A stretch of DNA of 64,000 nucleotides, taken from contig NZ_QWLV01000009.1 in the NCBI RefSeq assembly GCF_003515075.1, forward strand, positions 62,001 to 126,000. The letters are read 5' to 3'. Made by a program: the position numbers and the translations under genes. This stretch comes from Sphingomonas gilva (GTDB lineage Bacteria > Pseudomonadota > Alphaproteobacteria > Sphingomonadales > Sphingomonadaceae). Positions within the stretch are counted from its first letter, which is position 1. Each line of letters starts with the position of its first letter. Below, in pieces: positions 1 through 8,847 of this stretch. Below the pieces are notes generated by a model, which did no database searches, was not told the DNA's origin, and saw nothing but the letters and a program-made list of their open reading frames with translations.

Positions 1-1
1 T

Positions 2-985
2 GAAGCAAGCGTGGCTCTTGCAAGTCTCGCGTCACCCGTGGCCGCACCTCCTCCCGCACCGCCGCCGGCAACAGGAGAGCCGGGCGGCAACGACAATGGT
101 GGTCCGGCCGGTGATCCCGGCGGCGCGGAAGATGACGGCCACGGAAACAATAATCCTGACGCCGGCAATGGCGGCAATGGCAACGACAATCCTGGGAACG
201 CAGATGGTGGCGGCCCCGGCAATGGCGGACCCGGTAGTGCTGGGCCCGGTGACGGCGGCCCTGGCAACGGGAATGGCGGCGGCAACGGGAACGGCGGCCC
301 GGGCAGCGGTGGTCCCGGCGGCGGCCCAGGTAATGGCGGGCCTGACAATGGCGGACCCGGCGGTGGCCCCGGCAGTGGCGGGCCTGACAATGGCGGTCCC
401 GGCGGCGGCCCCGGTAACGGCGGTCCTGGCAACGGAGGCGGCAACGGGAACGGCGGCCCGGGCAATGGTGGTCCCGGCAATGGCGGACCCGGCGGTGGCC
501 CCGGTAACGGCGGTCCCGGCAACGGGAACGGCGGCCCTGGCAATGGTGGTCCTGACAATGGCGGTCCCGGCGGTGGCTCCGGCAACGGCGGTCCCGGCAA
601 CGGGAACGGAGGCGGCAACGGGAACGGCGGCCCGGGCAATGACGGTTCCGGCGGTGGCGGCCCTGGCGACGGGAACAGCGGTCCCGGCAATGGAAACGGT
701 GGTGGCAACGGCAGCCCCGGCAACGGCGGCCCTGGCAGTGGCGGACCCGGCAACGGGAGCGGCGGCAACGGGAACAGCGGTCCGGGCAATGGTGGCGGCA
801 ATGGCAATGGCGGCGGGCCCGGGAACGGCGGACCCGGGAATGGCGGTCCCAGTGGCGGCAATGGCAATGGGGGCGGCGCCGGGGACGGTGGCCCAGCTAA
901 TGGCGGCCCCGGCAACGGTGGCAACGGCGGTGGCAACGGCAATGGAAACGGTGGCGGTAACGGCCGCGGCGGCGACAACGATTAA
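2..985 (+). CDS. Gly/Asn/Pro-rich low-complexity protein, 5' end outside window
   Basis: The reading frame is open to the left edge, so the true start may lie outside; the first usable start inside is a GTG at 11. After a short Ala/Pro segment (ending APPPAPPPATGEPGG) nearly the whole protein is irregular repeats such as GGPGNGGPGNG and GGPDNGGPGGG, ending RGGDND. There is no conserved domain. It stops 43 nt before the CHASE2-EAL gene, so the two may be co-transcribed. CHASE2 genes often follow FecR-domain genes, so this could be the disordered tail of such a protein; that is inference. A long second frame over the same DNA (18-1016) is a by-product of the repeat composition. Function unknown. 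Confidence 0.6.
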   Translation, partial: EASVALASLASPVAAPPPAPPPATGEPGGNDNGGPAGDPGGAEDDGHGNNNPDAGNGGNGNDNPGNADGGGPGNGGPGSAGPGDGGPGNGNGGGNGNGGPGSGGPGGGPGNGGPDNGGPGGGPGSGGPDNGGPGGGPGNGGPGNGGGNGNGGPGNGGPGNGGPGGGPGNGGPGNGNGGPGNGGPDNGGPGGGSGNGGPGNGNGGGNGNGGPGNDGSGGGGPGDGNSGPGNGNGGGNGSPGNGGPGSGGPGNGSGGNGNSGPGNGGGNGNGGGPGNGGPGNGGPSGGNGNGGGAGDGGPANGGPGNGGNGGGNGNGNGGGNGRGGDND

Positions 986-1028
986 GCTGCGGTTCCCGCT
1001 GACGCAGTTGGAGTAACAGTCTGTTGAG

Positions 1029-3365
1029 ATGCCGGCGTTAGGACGACGAACCGTAAGCGTGGGGATGGGGAAGGTCGATCAAATGCGCGGTGTCGCTCGG
1101 CATCCATCGGCCCTGATATTCATGCTTGCGGCGCTAGCTGCGATTGCTGTTGGAATTGCGGGACTTGGGCGCCCACTGGAGAACTGGCTGAGCGAACAGC
1201 GCGACGCGGTCGCGACCCGGGACGCCACCGGCCAGATTGTGGTCGTCGAAATGGATGCTGCGAGCATTGCGGCGCTGAAGCGATGGCCGTGGCCGAGACG
1301 GAACTACGCGCACATCGTCGACGCGCTTGATCGCGCGGGCGCCCGCACAATCGCATTCGATGTCGATTTCTCCGCCGTTTCGAACCGCGAGGACGATCGA
1401 CTGCTGGCTGAATCGATCCTTCGCGCGCGCAGTACCGTCGTCCTTCCGACCTTTCGCCAACGCGCCAAATCCGCCGATGGCCGGCAGATAGACTCGCTCC
1501 CCCTCGCGGAGCTGCGTGAGAACGCCACGCTGGCAGCGGTTGCCGTCGCTCCGGATCGCGATGGCATGGTCCGCAGGATGCCGCTTGGGACAATGACCGC
1601 CGGAACGCCGCGCCCGTCGCTGTCAGCCTTCATCGGTCGACGTAGCGGCGCGGCCGATGCCGATTTTTCTATCGACTTTTCGGTCCGGCCACTGACGGTG
1701 CCGCGTCTGAGCTTCATCGATGTTGCTCAAGGACGGATCGACCCCCGGCAGGTTGCCGGGCGCGATATCCTGATCGGCGCCACGGCGATCGAGATGGGGG
1801 ATCGCTATGCCGTGCCGCGCTACGGCGTCCTGCCCGGCGTTATCATCCAGGCCATGGCGGCCGAGACCCTCATCCGCGGAATACCGCTCCAACTTGGATG
1901 GCTTCCCGGTACGATCACGGCATTGATCATGTGCATGGGGTTGGCCCGCTGTCGAACGCTTGCGGAAATTCAGACTGCATCGATTGTCGCTGGGCTCGGC
2001 ATCTTCGCGATGGCCGTCGTGCTGGACGCCATCTGGGGCGCCGTTGCGGATATCCTGCCGGGCCTGGTCGCGATCGGGACGGTCGGGCTCGGCGTGGCGA
2101 TACGGATGATCCGTGCTCAACGAGCTTACCGCCAATCCCACGACCTGGCGACCGGCATGCCCAATCGGATCGCCCTCATCGACCATGAGGTGAGCCCCCG
2201 GGAACTGGCGCTCGTGGTCGCCACGATCCAGGGATTTGATCGGCTGGCGACGGTGCTTGGGCCAACGGGTACGACGGCGCTGGTAACCCGGATCGCTGAG
2301 CGGATTACCTTCGCCAGCGACCGGGCCACGATGTACAGGATCGAGGACCGCACTATCGCCTGGACGATGTGCGCGGTCGGCGCGGAAGCGGCCGCGCGGC
2401 TTGATGCGGTAGCGGCCATGATGTTGAACCCCGTCGAGATCGGCGGCCGCAGTGTCGATGTGGCATTGGCTTGCGGGCTCGCAGTCGGCGACAATGCAGC
2501 CGATCTGCTCAGCCGTGCTTCGCTTGCCGCCTCCGAAGCCGCGGATGCGCACGTGCCATGGAGGATCGCGAGCGCCGACAAGGAGGAACTCGCCTGGCAA
2601 GTGTCCCTTATGGGCGAACTCAGCGCCGCAATCCTCGAACGCCAGATCGAGGTCGTTTATCAGCCTAAGCTCGATATTGCAGCTGGCACCATCTCGAGCC
2701 TTGAGGCGCTGGTGCGGTGGCGCCACCCGGTTCGTGGATATCTGCGGCCCGATGTCTTCATTCCGATGGCGGAGGAGAACGACCGCATTCTAGGTCTGAC
2801 ACTTTGCGTCCTCGAGCGCGTGCTCTGCGATCTGCGGCAGTGGATGATGGAGGGCAGGGTGGTGAAAGCCGCCGTCAACATCTCGGCTACACTTGTCGCG
2901 TCACGGGCCTTTGCGGACGAAGTCAAATCCTTGCTCGCCAATAGCCAGGTGCCCACCAGTCAGCTGATCTTCGAAATTACCGAATCCGCCACCATCTCCA
3001 ATCCGAAAGAGGCAGTGGCGGCGCTCATCGAATTTCGTGACATGGGAATCGCCATTTCGATGGACGATTACGGGACAGGCCAATCAACGCTGACCTATCT
3101 GCGCGATCTGCCGCTGTCCGAATTGAAGATCGATCGCAGCTTCGTGCAACATGCGCACATCAATCCGAACGACGCTGTGCTCGTCCGCTCGACCGTCGAC
3201 CTGGCCCATAAGCTCGGACTGAAAGTTGTGGCCGAAGGGGTCGAGGACGAAGGATGTCTCGATTTCCTCCGGACGATCGGCTGCGATATGGCGCAAGGCT
3301 ACCTCATTGCCAAACCGTCGCCGCGAGCCATGGCGCTCGAGATCAATGCAAAGCTCGCTGCATAG
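1029..3365 (+). CDS. CHASE2-(degenerate GGDEF)-EAL cyclic-di-GMP phosphodiesterase
   Basis: 778 aa if read from 1029; starts at 1065 or 1083 are also possible. One membrane segment near residues 28-48 is followed by an extracytoplasmic CHASE2 sensor domain (WPWPRRNYAHIVDAL, TIAFDVDF), three membrane segments at about 293-360, a GGDEF-like domain with no GGDEF motif, and a C-terminal EAL domain from about residue 540. The EAL active-site set looks complete: SLEALVRWRHP, AVNIS, FEITES, MDDYGTG, LKIDRSF, AEGVED and AQGYL. The likely activity is hydrolysis of cyclic di-GMP to pGpG in response to an unknown periplasmic signal. The GGDEF-like part (ATGMPNR) cannot be a cyclase and may be regulatory. 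Confidence 0.9.
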   Translation: MPALGRRTVSVGMGKVDQMRGVARHPSALIFMLAALAAIAVGIAGLGRPLENWLSEQRDAVATRDATGQIVVVEMDAASIAALKRWPWPRRNYAHIVDALDRAGARTIAFDVDFSAVSNREDDRLLAESILRARSTVVLPTFRQRAKSADGRQIDSLPLAELRENATLAAVAVAPDRDGMVRRMPLGTMTAGTPRPSLSAFIGRRSGAADADFSIDFSVRPLTVPRLSFIDVAQGRIDPRQVAGRDILIGATAIEMGDRYAVPRYGVLPGVIIQAMAAETLIRGIPLQLGWLPGTITALIMCMGLARCRTLAEIQTASIVAGLGIFAMAVVLDAIWGAVADILPGLVAIGTVGLGVAIRMIRAQRAYRQSHDLATGMPNRIALIDHEVSPRELALVVATIQGFDRLATVLGPTGTTALVTRIAERITFASDRATMYRIEDRTIAWTMCAVGAEAAARLDAVAAMMLNPVEIGGRSVDVALACGLAVGDNAADLLSRASLAASEAADAHVPWRIASADKEELAWQVSLMGELSAAILERQIEVVYQPKLDIAAGTISSLEALVRWRHPVRGYLRPDVFIPMAEENDRILGLTLCVLERVLCDLRQWMMEGRVVKAAVNISATLVASRAFADEVKSLLANSQVPTSQLIFEITESATISNPKEAVAALIEFRDMGIAISMDDYGTGQSTLTYLRDLPLSELKIDRSFVQHAHINPNDAVLVRSTVDLAHKLGLKVVAEGVEDEGCLDFLRTIGCDMAQGYLIAKPSPRAMALEINAKLAA

Positions 3366-3369
3366 CGCA

Positions 3370-3742
3370 GCGGCCCTTGGGCTACGCGATCCACTGGGAC
3401 GACAAGGTGCCCGGCTACGGCCTGCGGGTCACATCCAGCGGGGTGCGCAGCTTCGTCGCGCAGGGCCGGGTAATGGGAAAGGCGGTCATCGTCACGATTG
3501 GCCGGTAGGGCCTCTATACCGAGGACAAGGCGCGCTCGAAGGCGCGGAGCATCCTGCAAGACAAGCGGCTCGAAGCGGCGAGGGCCGTGTCGTCGCCCTT
3601 CCAGCGCTGGTTCGGGTCAGCCGACGCCTTTTGCGACGAGGTGTGGGCGGGGATAGACGCTGGCACTTACGACCCGCGCGATATGCCCGTGGTTATCGCC
3701 AGCGTCGAACGCTGGCACCGCGACGGCGTGTGGGCGCGGTGA
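3370..3742 (+). pseudogene. Tyrosine-recombinase (phage integrase) N-terminal remnant with in-frame stop
   Basis: One frame reads WDDKVPGYGLRVTSSGVRSF then VTIGR, a stop (TAG 3506-3508), and continues GLYTEDKARSKARSILQDKR. This matches the arm-binding N-terminal domain of tyrosine recombinases (D.KVPGFG.RVT..G.KSF...TIGRYG..). The downstream part, ending ASVERWHRDGVWAR, has no recombinase catalytic R/H/Y motif, so the catalytic domain is absent. There is no start codon at the head of the homologous region; it begins within 10 bp of the EAL gene stop. I read it as a decayed integration gene. The part after about 3600 may come from another protein. Confidence 0.65.
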
Positions 3743-3871
3743 GCAATCACTTGATGCGTCCATCCTAGTGATGGCAAAGAAACCCTGCGGCACGGCAAAT
3801 TCCGTCCGCGGGGCGTAGAATCCCCTCTGATGCGTAGCTCGGTCGAATTTTCGGCCGGGTGACCGTCGCGT

Positions 3872-4408
3872 ATGTCCAAGGCTCGCGCCCAAAGGCGGCG
3901 GTGTCTCGGGCTACGCACGAGGATTCTAACACCTGGCTTTCGCCGGGTCGCTCCACTCTCGGCGGAGCGACAGTTGGTAACCAATCCAAGCAGACCACGA
4001 AGCCAAATTACGGGCAATGCGGGCCTCTACTATGCGGCTTGGCAGCTATCCCGGCGGGGATGGCATGTGATGCCTACCGTTCGCAACGCTCGCGGCTCAG
4101 ACTTGATCGTTGTTAACGAGGACGAGACGATGTTCCTCGGTATCCAATCCAAGGCATTGAGCAAGCGAAGCGCGATTGGGCTTGGCCTGTCGCTCAATAG
4201 CTTACGATCTGATTGGTGGATTGTGACAGTTAGCGCGAACGCCGACGCGCCTGTCTGCTACGTTCTCTCCCTCGATGAGGTGCGAGAAATCGCTTGCCGC
4301 GACAAGGGTGGTCAGCAGCAGTATTGGCTTGAGCCGCGAGATTATGAACAGGCCCAGTTTCGGGATGCTTGGCATCGCATCGGTTCGTCAGCCTTGGACG
4401 GGACATAA
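3872..4408 (+). CDS. Small PD-(D/E)XK-like nuclease-fold protein, hypothetical
   Basis: 178 aa. From residue about 47 it reads GNAGLYYAAWQLSRRGWHVM, then RNARGSDLIVV and IQSKALSKRS, and ends with YWLEPRDYEQAQFRDAWHRIG. The GxD followed about 20 residues later by Q-x-K resembles the PD-(D/E)XK nuclease core with Q in place of E/D. I recall this arrangement from a small protein family common near integrases and mobile regions, but the function is not established. The first 40 residues look non-native, so the real start may be internal. It lies between an integrase remnant and a tRNA, consistent with accessory DNA. Confidence 0.7.
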   Translation: MSKARAQRRRCLGLRTRILTPGFRRVAPLSAERQLVTNPSRPRSQITGNAGLYYAAWQLSRRGWHVMPTVRNARGSDLIVVNEDETMFLGIQSKALSKRSAIGLGLSLNSLRSDWWIVTVSANADAPVCYVLSLDEVREIACRDKGGQQQYWLEPRDYEQAQFRDAWHRIGSSALDGT

Positions 4409-4510
4409 CCGGCGGCGAGAACTAGGACCGGTTCGCGCAGGGCGAATCGGGCGGATCGTACGGACGCCACCAAGATTGAGGCTTAGCGAGGCATCGCCTA
4501 CCATCGCCGG

Positions 4511-5155
4511 ATGACCGAAGCCGCCGTCGCCTATTGCAACTGCATGGAGGACGTGAAGGCGCGGTTGAAGCTCATCAAGGAGATTACCGAGGGGCGCTCA
4601 CCGCTCGGGTCGGAGGGGTTGGACGGAGAGGTCGTCTGTCTGCTCCTGCGAAAGGTGCTAGAGCAGATCGCGTTCAGTTCGCTGGTAGCTCATCGGGAGA
4701 CCTACGAGGCAGTGCATAACGACCTCGGCACCATCTGGCGAGCGAAGCGCCTCCTTGAGCGAATGGAGAAACTGCACCCCGAGTTCTATCCCTCGCCCGT
4801 AACGCGCGGGGTCAGTCAGCATCTGGGCGTTCACCACCACTTCGATCCGGTGAAGGACGGGTTCCTCACGAAGGACGAGTTTGTCTTCCTCTACGACACG
4901 GTGAGCAATGGCATACACACTTGGAGCCCGTTCAAGGACGCAGAGCGCGTGCTCGACTTCCAGCGTTCAATTGCGGAGTGGGTGGCGCGCATCACTGCGC
5001 TGTTGGATCACCACCTAGTTCACTTCGTCGGAACGAAGGACCTATGGCTGATACAGATGGACAGCCCGGAGGATCACAAGGTCCACGCATTCGTTGCCCC
5101 GATGGTGGCCGAGTTGCCGCCGGTCCCCACCGTAACGGTAAAGTTCCACTTCTGA
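4511..5155 (+). CDS. Hypothetical protein, accessory region
   Basis: 214 aa, start ATG 4511. No family recognised. The sequence is plausible soluble protein, rich in charged helices: VKARLKLIKEITEGRSPLG, LLLRKVLEQIAFSSLVAHRE, then a His-rich stretch (QHLGVHHHFDPVK) and a C-terminal half with DHHLVHFVGTKDLWLIQMD. No signal peptide or membrane segment. It follows the nuclease-like ORF by 102 bp on the same strand and precedes the 3' end of tRNA-Lys. Codon usage is less GC-biased than in neighbouring core genes, which fits acquired DNA. It may be a defence or accessory gene, but nothing specific supports that. Confidence 0.65.
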   Translation: MTEAAVAYCNCMEDVKARLKLIKEITEGRSPLGSEGLDGEVVCLLLRKVLEQIAFSSLVAHRETYEAVHNDLGTIWRAKRLLERMEKLHPEFYPSPVTRGVSQHLGVHHHFDPVKDGFLTKDEFVFLYDTVSNGIHTWSPFKDAERVLDFQRSIAEWVARITALLDHHLVHFVGTKDLWLIQMDSPEDHKVHAFVAPMVAELPPVPTVTVKFHF

Positions 5156-5260
5156 GCGAGTGCGCGCCCGACAGAGGCTAGTATAACGCTAGCACGACCA
5201 ACAGCGGCGCACTGAGCACGTTCCCTCACTGGCGTAAATTAATGCTTTTTCTGGAGAAGA

Positions 5261-5336
<76 letters not shown>

Positions 5337-5446
5337 ACATGGCTGCGGAAATCGGCGGCGTGTCCGTCGTTCCGTCGGCAGGGCGTGCCCGCTAGCATGG
5401 GGTTTCCCGCGATGCAAACCCCTTTGCGCGATTTTGTGTCCGGCGG

Positions 5447-6559
5447 TCAGGCAAAGCCCCGGCGGCCGCCGCTCGCGCGATCGATCGACATCATGATGCC
5501 GAGGCAGATCATCACCGTCATCATCGCCGATCCGCCATAGGAGACGAGCGGCAGGGGGATGCCGACCACGGGGGCCAGGCCCATCACCATCATCAGGTTG
5601 ATCGCGAAATAGAAGAACACCGTCATCGACAATCCCGCCGCCACCAGCCGGGCGAAGCGCGTCTGCGCGCGCATGCCGACGCGTACGCCCCATCGCACGA
5701 CGAGCACGAAGCCCAGGATCAGCAGCAGCCCGCCGACCAGCCCCCATTCCTCCGCCATCGTCGCGAAGACGAAATCGGTATGGCCCTCTGGCAGATAGTC
5801 GAGATGGCTCTGGGTGCCGCGGAGAAAGCCCTTGCCGGTCAGCCCGCCCGATCCGATCGCGATCTTCGACTGGGTGATGTGATAGCCGGTGCCGAGCGGG
5901 TCGCGCGCTGGGTCCAGGAAGATCAGCACGCGGTTCTGCTGATATTCGTGCATCATCGCATAGGCGAGCGGCAGCATCGCCGCGAGCACGACGGCGCCGC
6001 CGATGAACAGGCGCAGCGGCACGCCGGCGAGGAACATCACCGACAGGCCGCCCGCGGTGATCATCAGCGCGGTGCCGAGATCGGGCTGGAGCATGACGAA
6101 GGCGGCCGGCACGCCGATGAGGAGGCCGGCCGGCCACAATGCGCTCCATGTCCGCATCGCCGCGGCGGGCAGGCGATCGTAGAACCACGCGCAGGCGAGC
6201 ACGATTGCGGGCTTCATCAGTTCCGATGGCTGGATGCGGATGAAGCCGAGATCGAGCCAGCGCTGGCTGCCGCCGCGCACCGCGCCGAGCAGTTCGACCA
6301 GGATCACCATCACCAGAATGGCGAGATAGCCGGGCAGCGCCATCTGCCGCCAAAAACCTTCGGGGAAGCGTGACAGCACCAGGGCCATCACGAGGAACAC
6401 GACGAAGCGCACGCCCTGCAGCCCCGCCCAGGGCGTCACGCTGCCCCCGGCGGCGGAATAGAGCACGACGAGCCCGAATCCGCCGATCGCGATGACGGTC
6501 AGCAGCAACTTCCACGGCAATGCTGCGAACGGCTGGGGGACGATCGACGGACGGCTCAT
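5447..6559 (-). CDS. rodA: Rod-shape-determining SEDS peptidoglycan polymerase RodA
   Basis: 370 aa, start MSRPSIVPQPF. RodA is the SEDS-family glycosyltransferase that polymerises lipid II during cell elongation together with its transpeptidase partner PBP2. The protein is a polytopic membrane protein with the family signatures LYSAAGG, LQPDLGTAL and the ITQSKIAIGSGGLTGKG / LPEGHTDF region near the C-terminal half. Its start overlaps the mrdA stop by four bases (ATGA, 6556-6559), so the pair should be translationally coupled. It is the last gene of the mreBCD-mrdA-rodA unit. Confidence 0.97.
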   Translation of the reverse strand: MSRPSIVPQPFAALPWKLLLTVIAIGGFGLVVLYSAAGGSVTPWAGLQGVRFVVFLVMALVLSRFPEGFWRQMALPGYLAILVMVILVELLGAVRGGSQRWLDLGFIRIQPSELMKPAIVLACAWFYDRLPAAAMRTWSALWPAGLLIGVPAAFVMLQPDLGTALMITAGGLSVMFLAGVPLRLFIGGAVVLAAMLPLAYAMMHEYQQNRVLIFLDPARDPLGTGYHITQSKIAIGSGGLTGKGFLRGTQSHLDYLPEGHTDFVFATMAEEWGLVGGLLLILGFVLVVRWGVRVGMRAQTRFARLVAAGLSMTVFFYFAINLMMVMGLAPVVGIPLPLVSYGGSAMMTVMICLGIMMSIDRASGGRRGFA

Positions 6560-8574
6560 TCGCCGGGCACCACGACGGGGGCGACGGTGTTGTTGGCGCG
6601 GTCGAGGATCGGCGCCGGCGTCGGCGTGGTCGCGTTGGCGACGGTGCTCGCCGCCTCGGCGGGCGGGGCTGGGGGCAGGCCGGCGCCCGCCTTCATCGCC
6701 TTGAACGCCGCCGCCTGGCGCGCCATCCGCTCCTCGATCCCGCCGCCCCATCCGGCCTCGAGCGTCTCCAGCTTGGCGAGCGCCTTTTCGCGGTCGAACA
6801 GGTAGAGCAACGTATCGCTCGCGACCGGCGCGGCGGCGCCGGAGCCGGACATGCCGTGCTCGATCACCACGCTCGCGGCGTAGCGCGGATTGTCCACGGG
6901 CGCGAAGCACACGAACAGGCCGTGATCGCGATATTTCCACGGCACGCCGAGCCCACCGCGCGCCCCGCCCGAGATGCGGCGGACCTGCGCGGTGCCGGTC
7001 TTGCCCCCCAGCCTGATCCCTTCGAGCGGCAGGCGGCTGCGCCCGGCGGTGCCGTGGCCGTTGACCACCTCGTCCATGCCGGCCCGCACCGCGGCAAGAT
7101 GCTCGGCCGGGAAGGGCAGCGGCGGCGCGGGCTTCTCCCGGCCCATCAGCAGGTTCGGCACCAGCGCACGGCCCGAGGCGACGCGCGAGGCCATCACCGC
7201 CAGCTGCACCGGATTGACCAGCAGATAGCCCTGGCCGATCGAGGTGTTGAGCGTGTCCGACTGCGCCCAGGCCTGGTCGTAACGCCGCCGCTTCCATGCG
7301 GGATCGGGCACCGTGCCGTAACGCTGCGAGGGGAGGGGCAGGGGATATTCCGCGCCCAGCCCCAGCTTGCGCGCCGCATCGGCGATCGCGTCGATCCCGA
7401 CGCGGCGGCCCATATGATAGAAATAGGTGTTGCAGCTCCGCGCGATGGCGGTGTGCAGGTTCATCGGGCCGTGGCGGCCGAGGCAGCCGAAGCGGCGATT
7501 GCCGAGCTGATAGCCGCCGTTGCAATAGACGCGTTCCTCGGGGTCGACCCCTGCGCCGAGCAGCGCCAGCGCGGAGGCCGGCTTGAACGTCGATCCCGGC
7601 GGATACAGCCCCTGCATCGCCTTGTTGAGCAGCGGCAGATGGTCGTCGTTCGACAGCATGTCCCATTCGTCATGGCCGATGCCGTCCGAAAAGCTGTTGG
7701 GATCATAGGCGGGCATCGACGCCATCGTGAGGATGCCGCCGGTCAGGAGGTCGATCACCACGACCGATCCCGAATTGTCGCCCAGCCGCCGCGCGGCGAA
7801 GCGCTGCAGCCCGGCGTCGACGGTCAGGCGGATCGTCTCGCCGGGGGTGTCGGGCCGGGTCGTCAGCTCCCGCACCAGCTTGCCCCGCGCGGTCACTTCG
7901 ACGCGCTTGGCGCCGGGCTTGCCCGCCAGCCGCGCCTCAAGCGTCTTTTCGAGATTGTCCTTCCCCACCTTGAAGCCCGGGGTCAGGTAGAGCGGGTTGC
8001 GCGTCTTCTCATATTGTTCGGCCGAGGCCGCGCCGACATAGCCGATCAGATGCGCCACCGCCGCGCCGTCGGGATAATTGCGGGTGAAGCCGCGCGCGGG
8101 CGCGACACCAGGCATCTCGGGCAGGCGCACGCTCACCGCGGCATAACGCTGCCAGTCGAGATCGGCGGCGACCTGCACCGGCTGGAAGCCGCGCGAGACC
8201 TTCAGTTCCTCGTTGATCCGCGCGAGATCGTCTGGCTCGAGCGCGAGCAGCTCGGTCAGCCTGGCGAGCGTCGCCTCCTTGTCGGTCAGCCGGCTGGGGA
8301 TGATGTCGACGCGGAAATCGGTGCGGTTGTTGGCGATCGGCTGGCCGTGCCGGTCGACGATCCAGCCGCGCCGCGGCGGGATCAGCGTCAGGTTGATGCG
8401 GTTGCTGTCGGCGAGCGTGGAATAAAGGTCGCCCTCGGCGATGGCGATATAGCCCATCCGCCCGGCGAGCAGCAGGCCGATGCCGGCCTGGACGCCGCCC
8501 AGCACCATCGCCCGGCGGGTGAAGGTGAAGCCCTGGGTGACGTCGGTCAGCCGCTTGGACTGCAGACCGAACAT
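6556..8574 (-). CDS. mrdA: Peptidoglycan D,D-transpeptidase PBP2
   Basis: 672 aa. PBP2 cross-links peptidoglycan during lateral-wall growth and works with RodA. There is an N-terminal membrane anchor (RRAMVLGGVQAGIGLLLAG), the class B PBP head domain, then the transpeptidase domain with the serine motif GSTFKPAS near residue 328, an SCN triad (ARSCNTYFY) and KTGTAQ. The C-terminus has an extra Ala/Pro-rich tail of about 50 residues. The ATG is directly against the left end of the palindromic element at 8575, so the upstream sequence is element DNA (TTTGAACCCTA-ATG) and holds no clear Shine-Dalgarno motif. Confidence 0.96.
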   Translation of the reverse strand: MFGLQSKRLTDVTQGFTFTRRAMVLGGVQAGIGLLLAGRMGYIAIAEGDLYSTLADSNRINLTLIPPRRGWIVDRHGQPIANNRTDFRVDIIPSRLTDKEATLARLTELLALEPDDLARINEELKVSRGFQPVQVAADLDWQRYAAVSVRLPEMPGVAPARGFTRNYPDGAAVAHLIGYVGAASAEQYEKTRNPLYLTPGFKVGKDNLEKTLEARLAGKPGAKRVEVTARGKLVRELTTRPDTPGETIRLTVDAGLQRFAARRLGDNSGSVVVIDLLTGGILTMASMPAYDPNSFSDGIGHDEWDMLSNDDHLPLLNKAMQGLYPPGSTFKPASALALLGAGVDPEERVYCNGGYQLGNRRFGCLGRHGPMNLHTAIARSCNTYFYHMGRRVGIDAIADAARKLGLGAEYPLPLPSQRYGTVPDPAWKRRRYDQAWAQSDTLNTSIGQGYLLVNPVQLAVMASRVASGRALVPNLLMGREKPAPPLPFPAEHLAAVRAGMDEVVNGHGTAGRSRLPLEGIRLGGKTGTAQVRRISGGARGGLGVPWKYRDHGLFVCFAPVDNPRYAASVVIEHGMSGSGAAAPVASDTLLYLFDREKALAKLETLEAGWGGGIEERMARQAAAFKAMKAGAGLPPAPPAEAASTVANATTPTPAPILDRANNTVAPVVVPGE

Positions 8575-8847
8575 TAGGGTTCAAACTCAGCTAGAACAGG
8601 GTCGTGACGTAGCCGATTTTGGCGCACAGGTAGGAGCAAGGAGGGAGCGATGCCTTTGCATCGTAACCGACGCGCGACGCCGCTGTGCGCCAAAATCGGC
8701 CCGCCGCCGAAGGCGGTCGCCCATGGAAGGCCGCCGAGCGGCGTCGCTTGCTTGCGCGTAGCGAATGCTACGCGACTGCGCTGCGCTTCTTGTCGGCGGC
8801 CTTCCATGGGCGATCACGATCCCTGTTCTAGCTGAGTTTGAACCCTA
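8575..8847. mobile_element. MITE-like nested palindromic element, no transposase
   Basis: A 273-bp non-coding element between mreD and mrdA. The ends form a perfect 27-bp inverted repeat (8575-8601 with 8821-8847; outermost bases TAGGGTTCAAACTC). Inside are two more perfect 17-bp inverted repeats: 8612-8628 with 8684-8700 (core GCCGATTTTGGCGCACA) and 8719-8735 with 8795-8811 (core GCCCATGGAAGGCCGCC). Each loop carries a smaller hairpin (CGATGC-CTTT-GCATCG; GCGTAGC-GAAT-GCTACGC, 8756-8773). The TA dinucleotide at both tips would fit target duplication by an IS630/Tc1-type transposase acting in trans; that is inference. The right end supplies the mreD stop codon. Confidence 0.8.

Noticed and set aside
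11..985. Tandem short repeats that resemble a CRISPR array
   Set aside because: Units are irregular, 9-15 bp, translated without stop, and there are no conserved repeats with unique spacers or cas genes.
18..1016. 332-aa Ala/Met/Val-rich frame over the Gly-rich repeat
   Set aside because: It is the shifted reading of GGC-AAT/GGT-CCC repeats; no domain, and the other frame is cleaner and open to the edge.
3900..3990. Possible degenerate tRNA 3' end in the accessory region
   Set aside because: GTTAGAATCC resembles a T-loop but no acceptor, anticodon or D-arm pairing could be built on either strand.
6520..8577. 685-aa antisense frame to mrdA
   Set aside because: GC-rich complement shadow; mrdA shows full PBP2 motifs.
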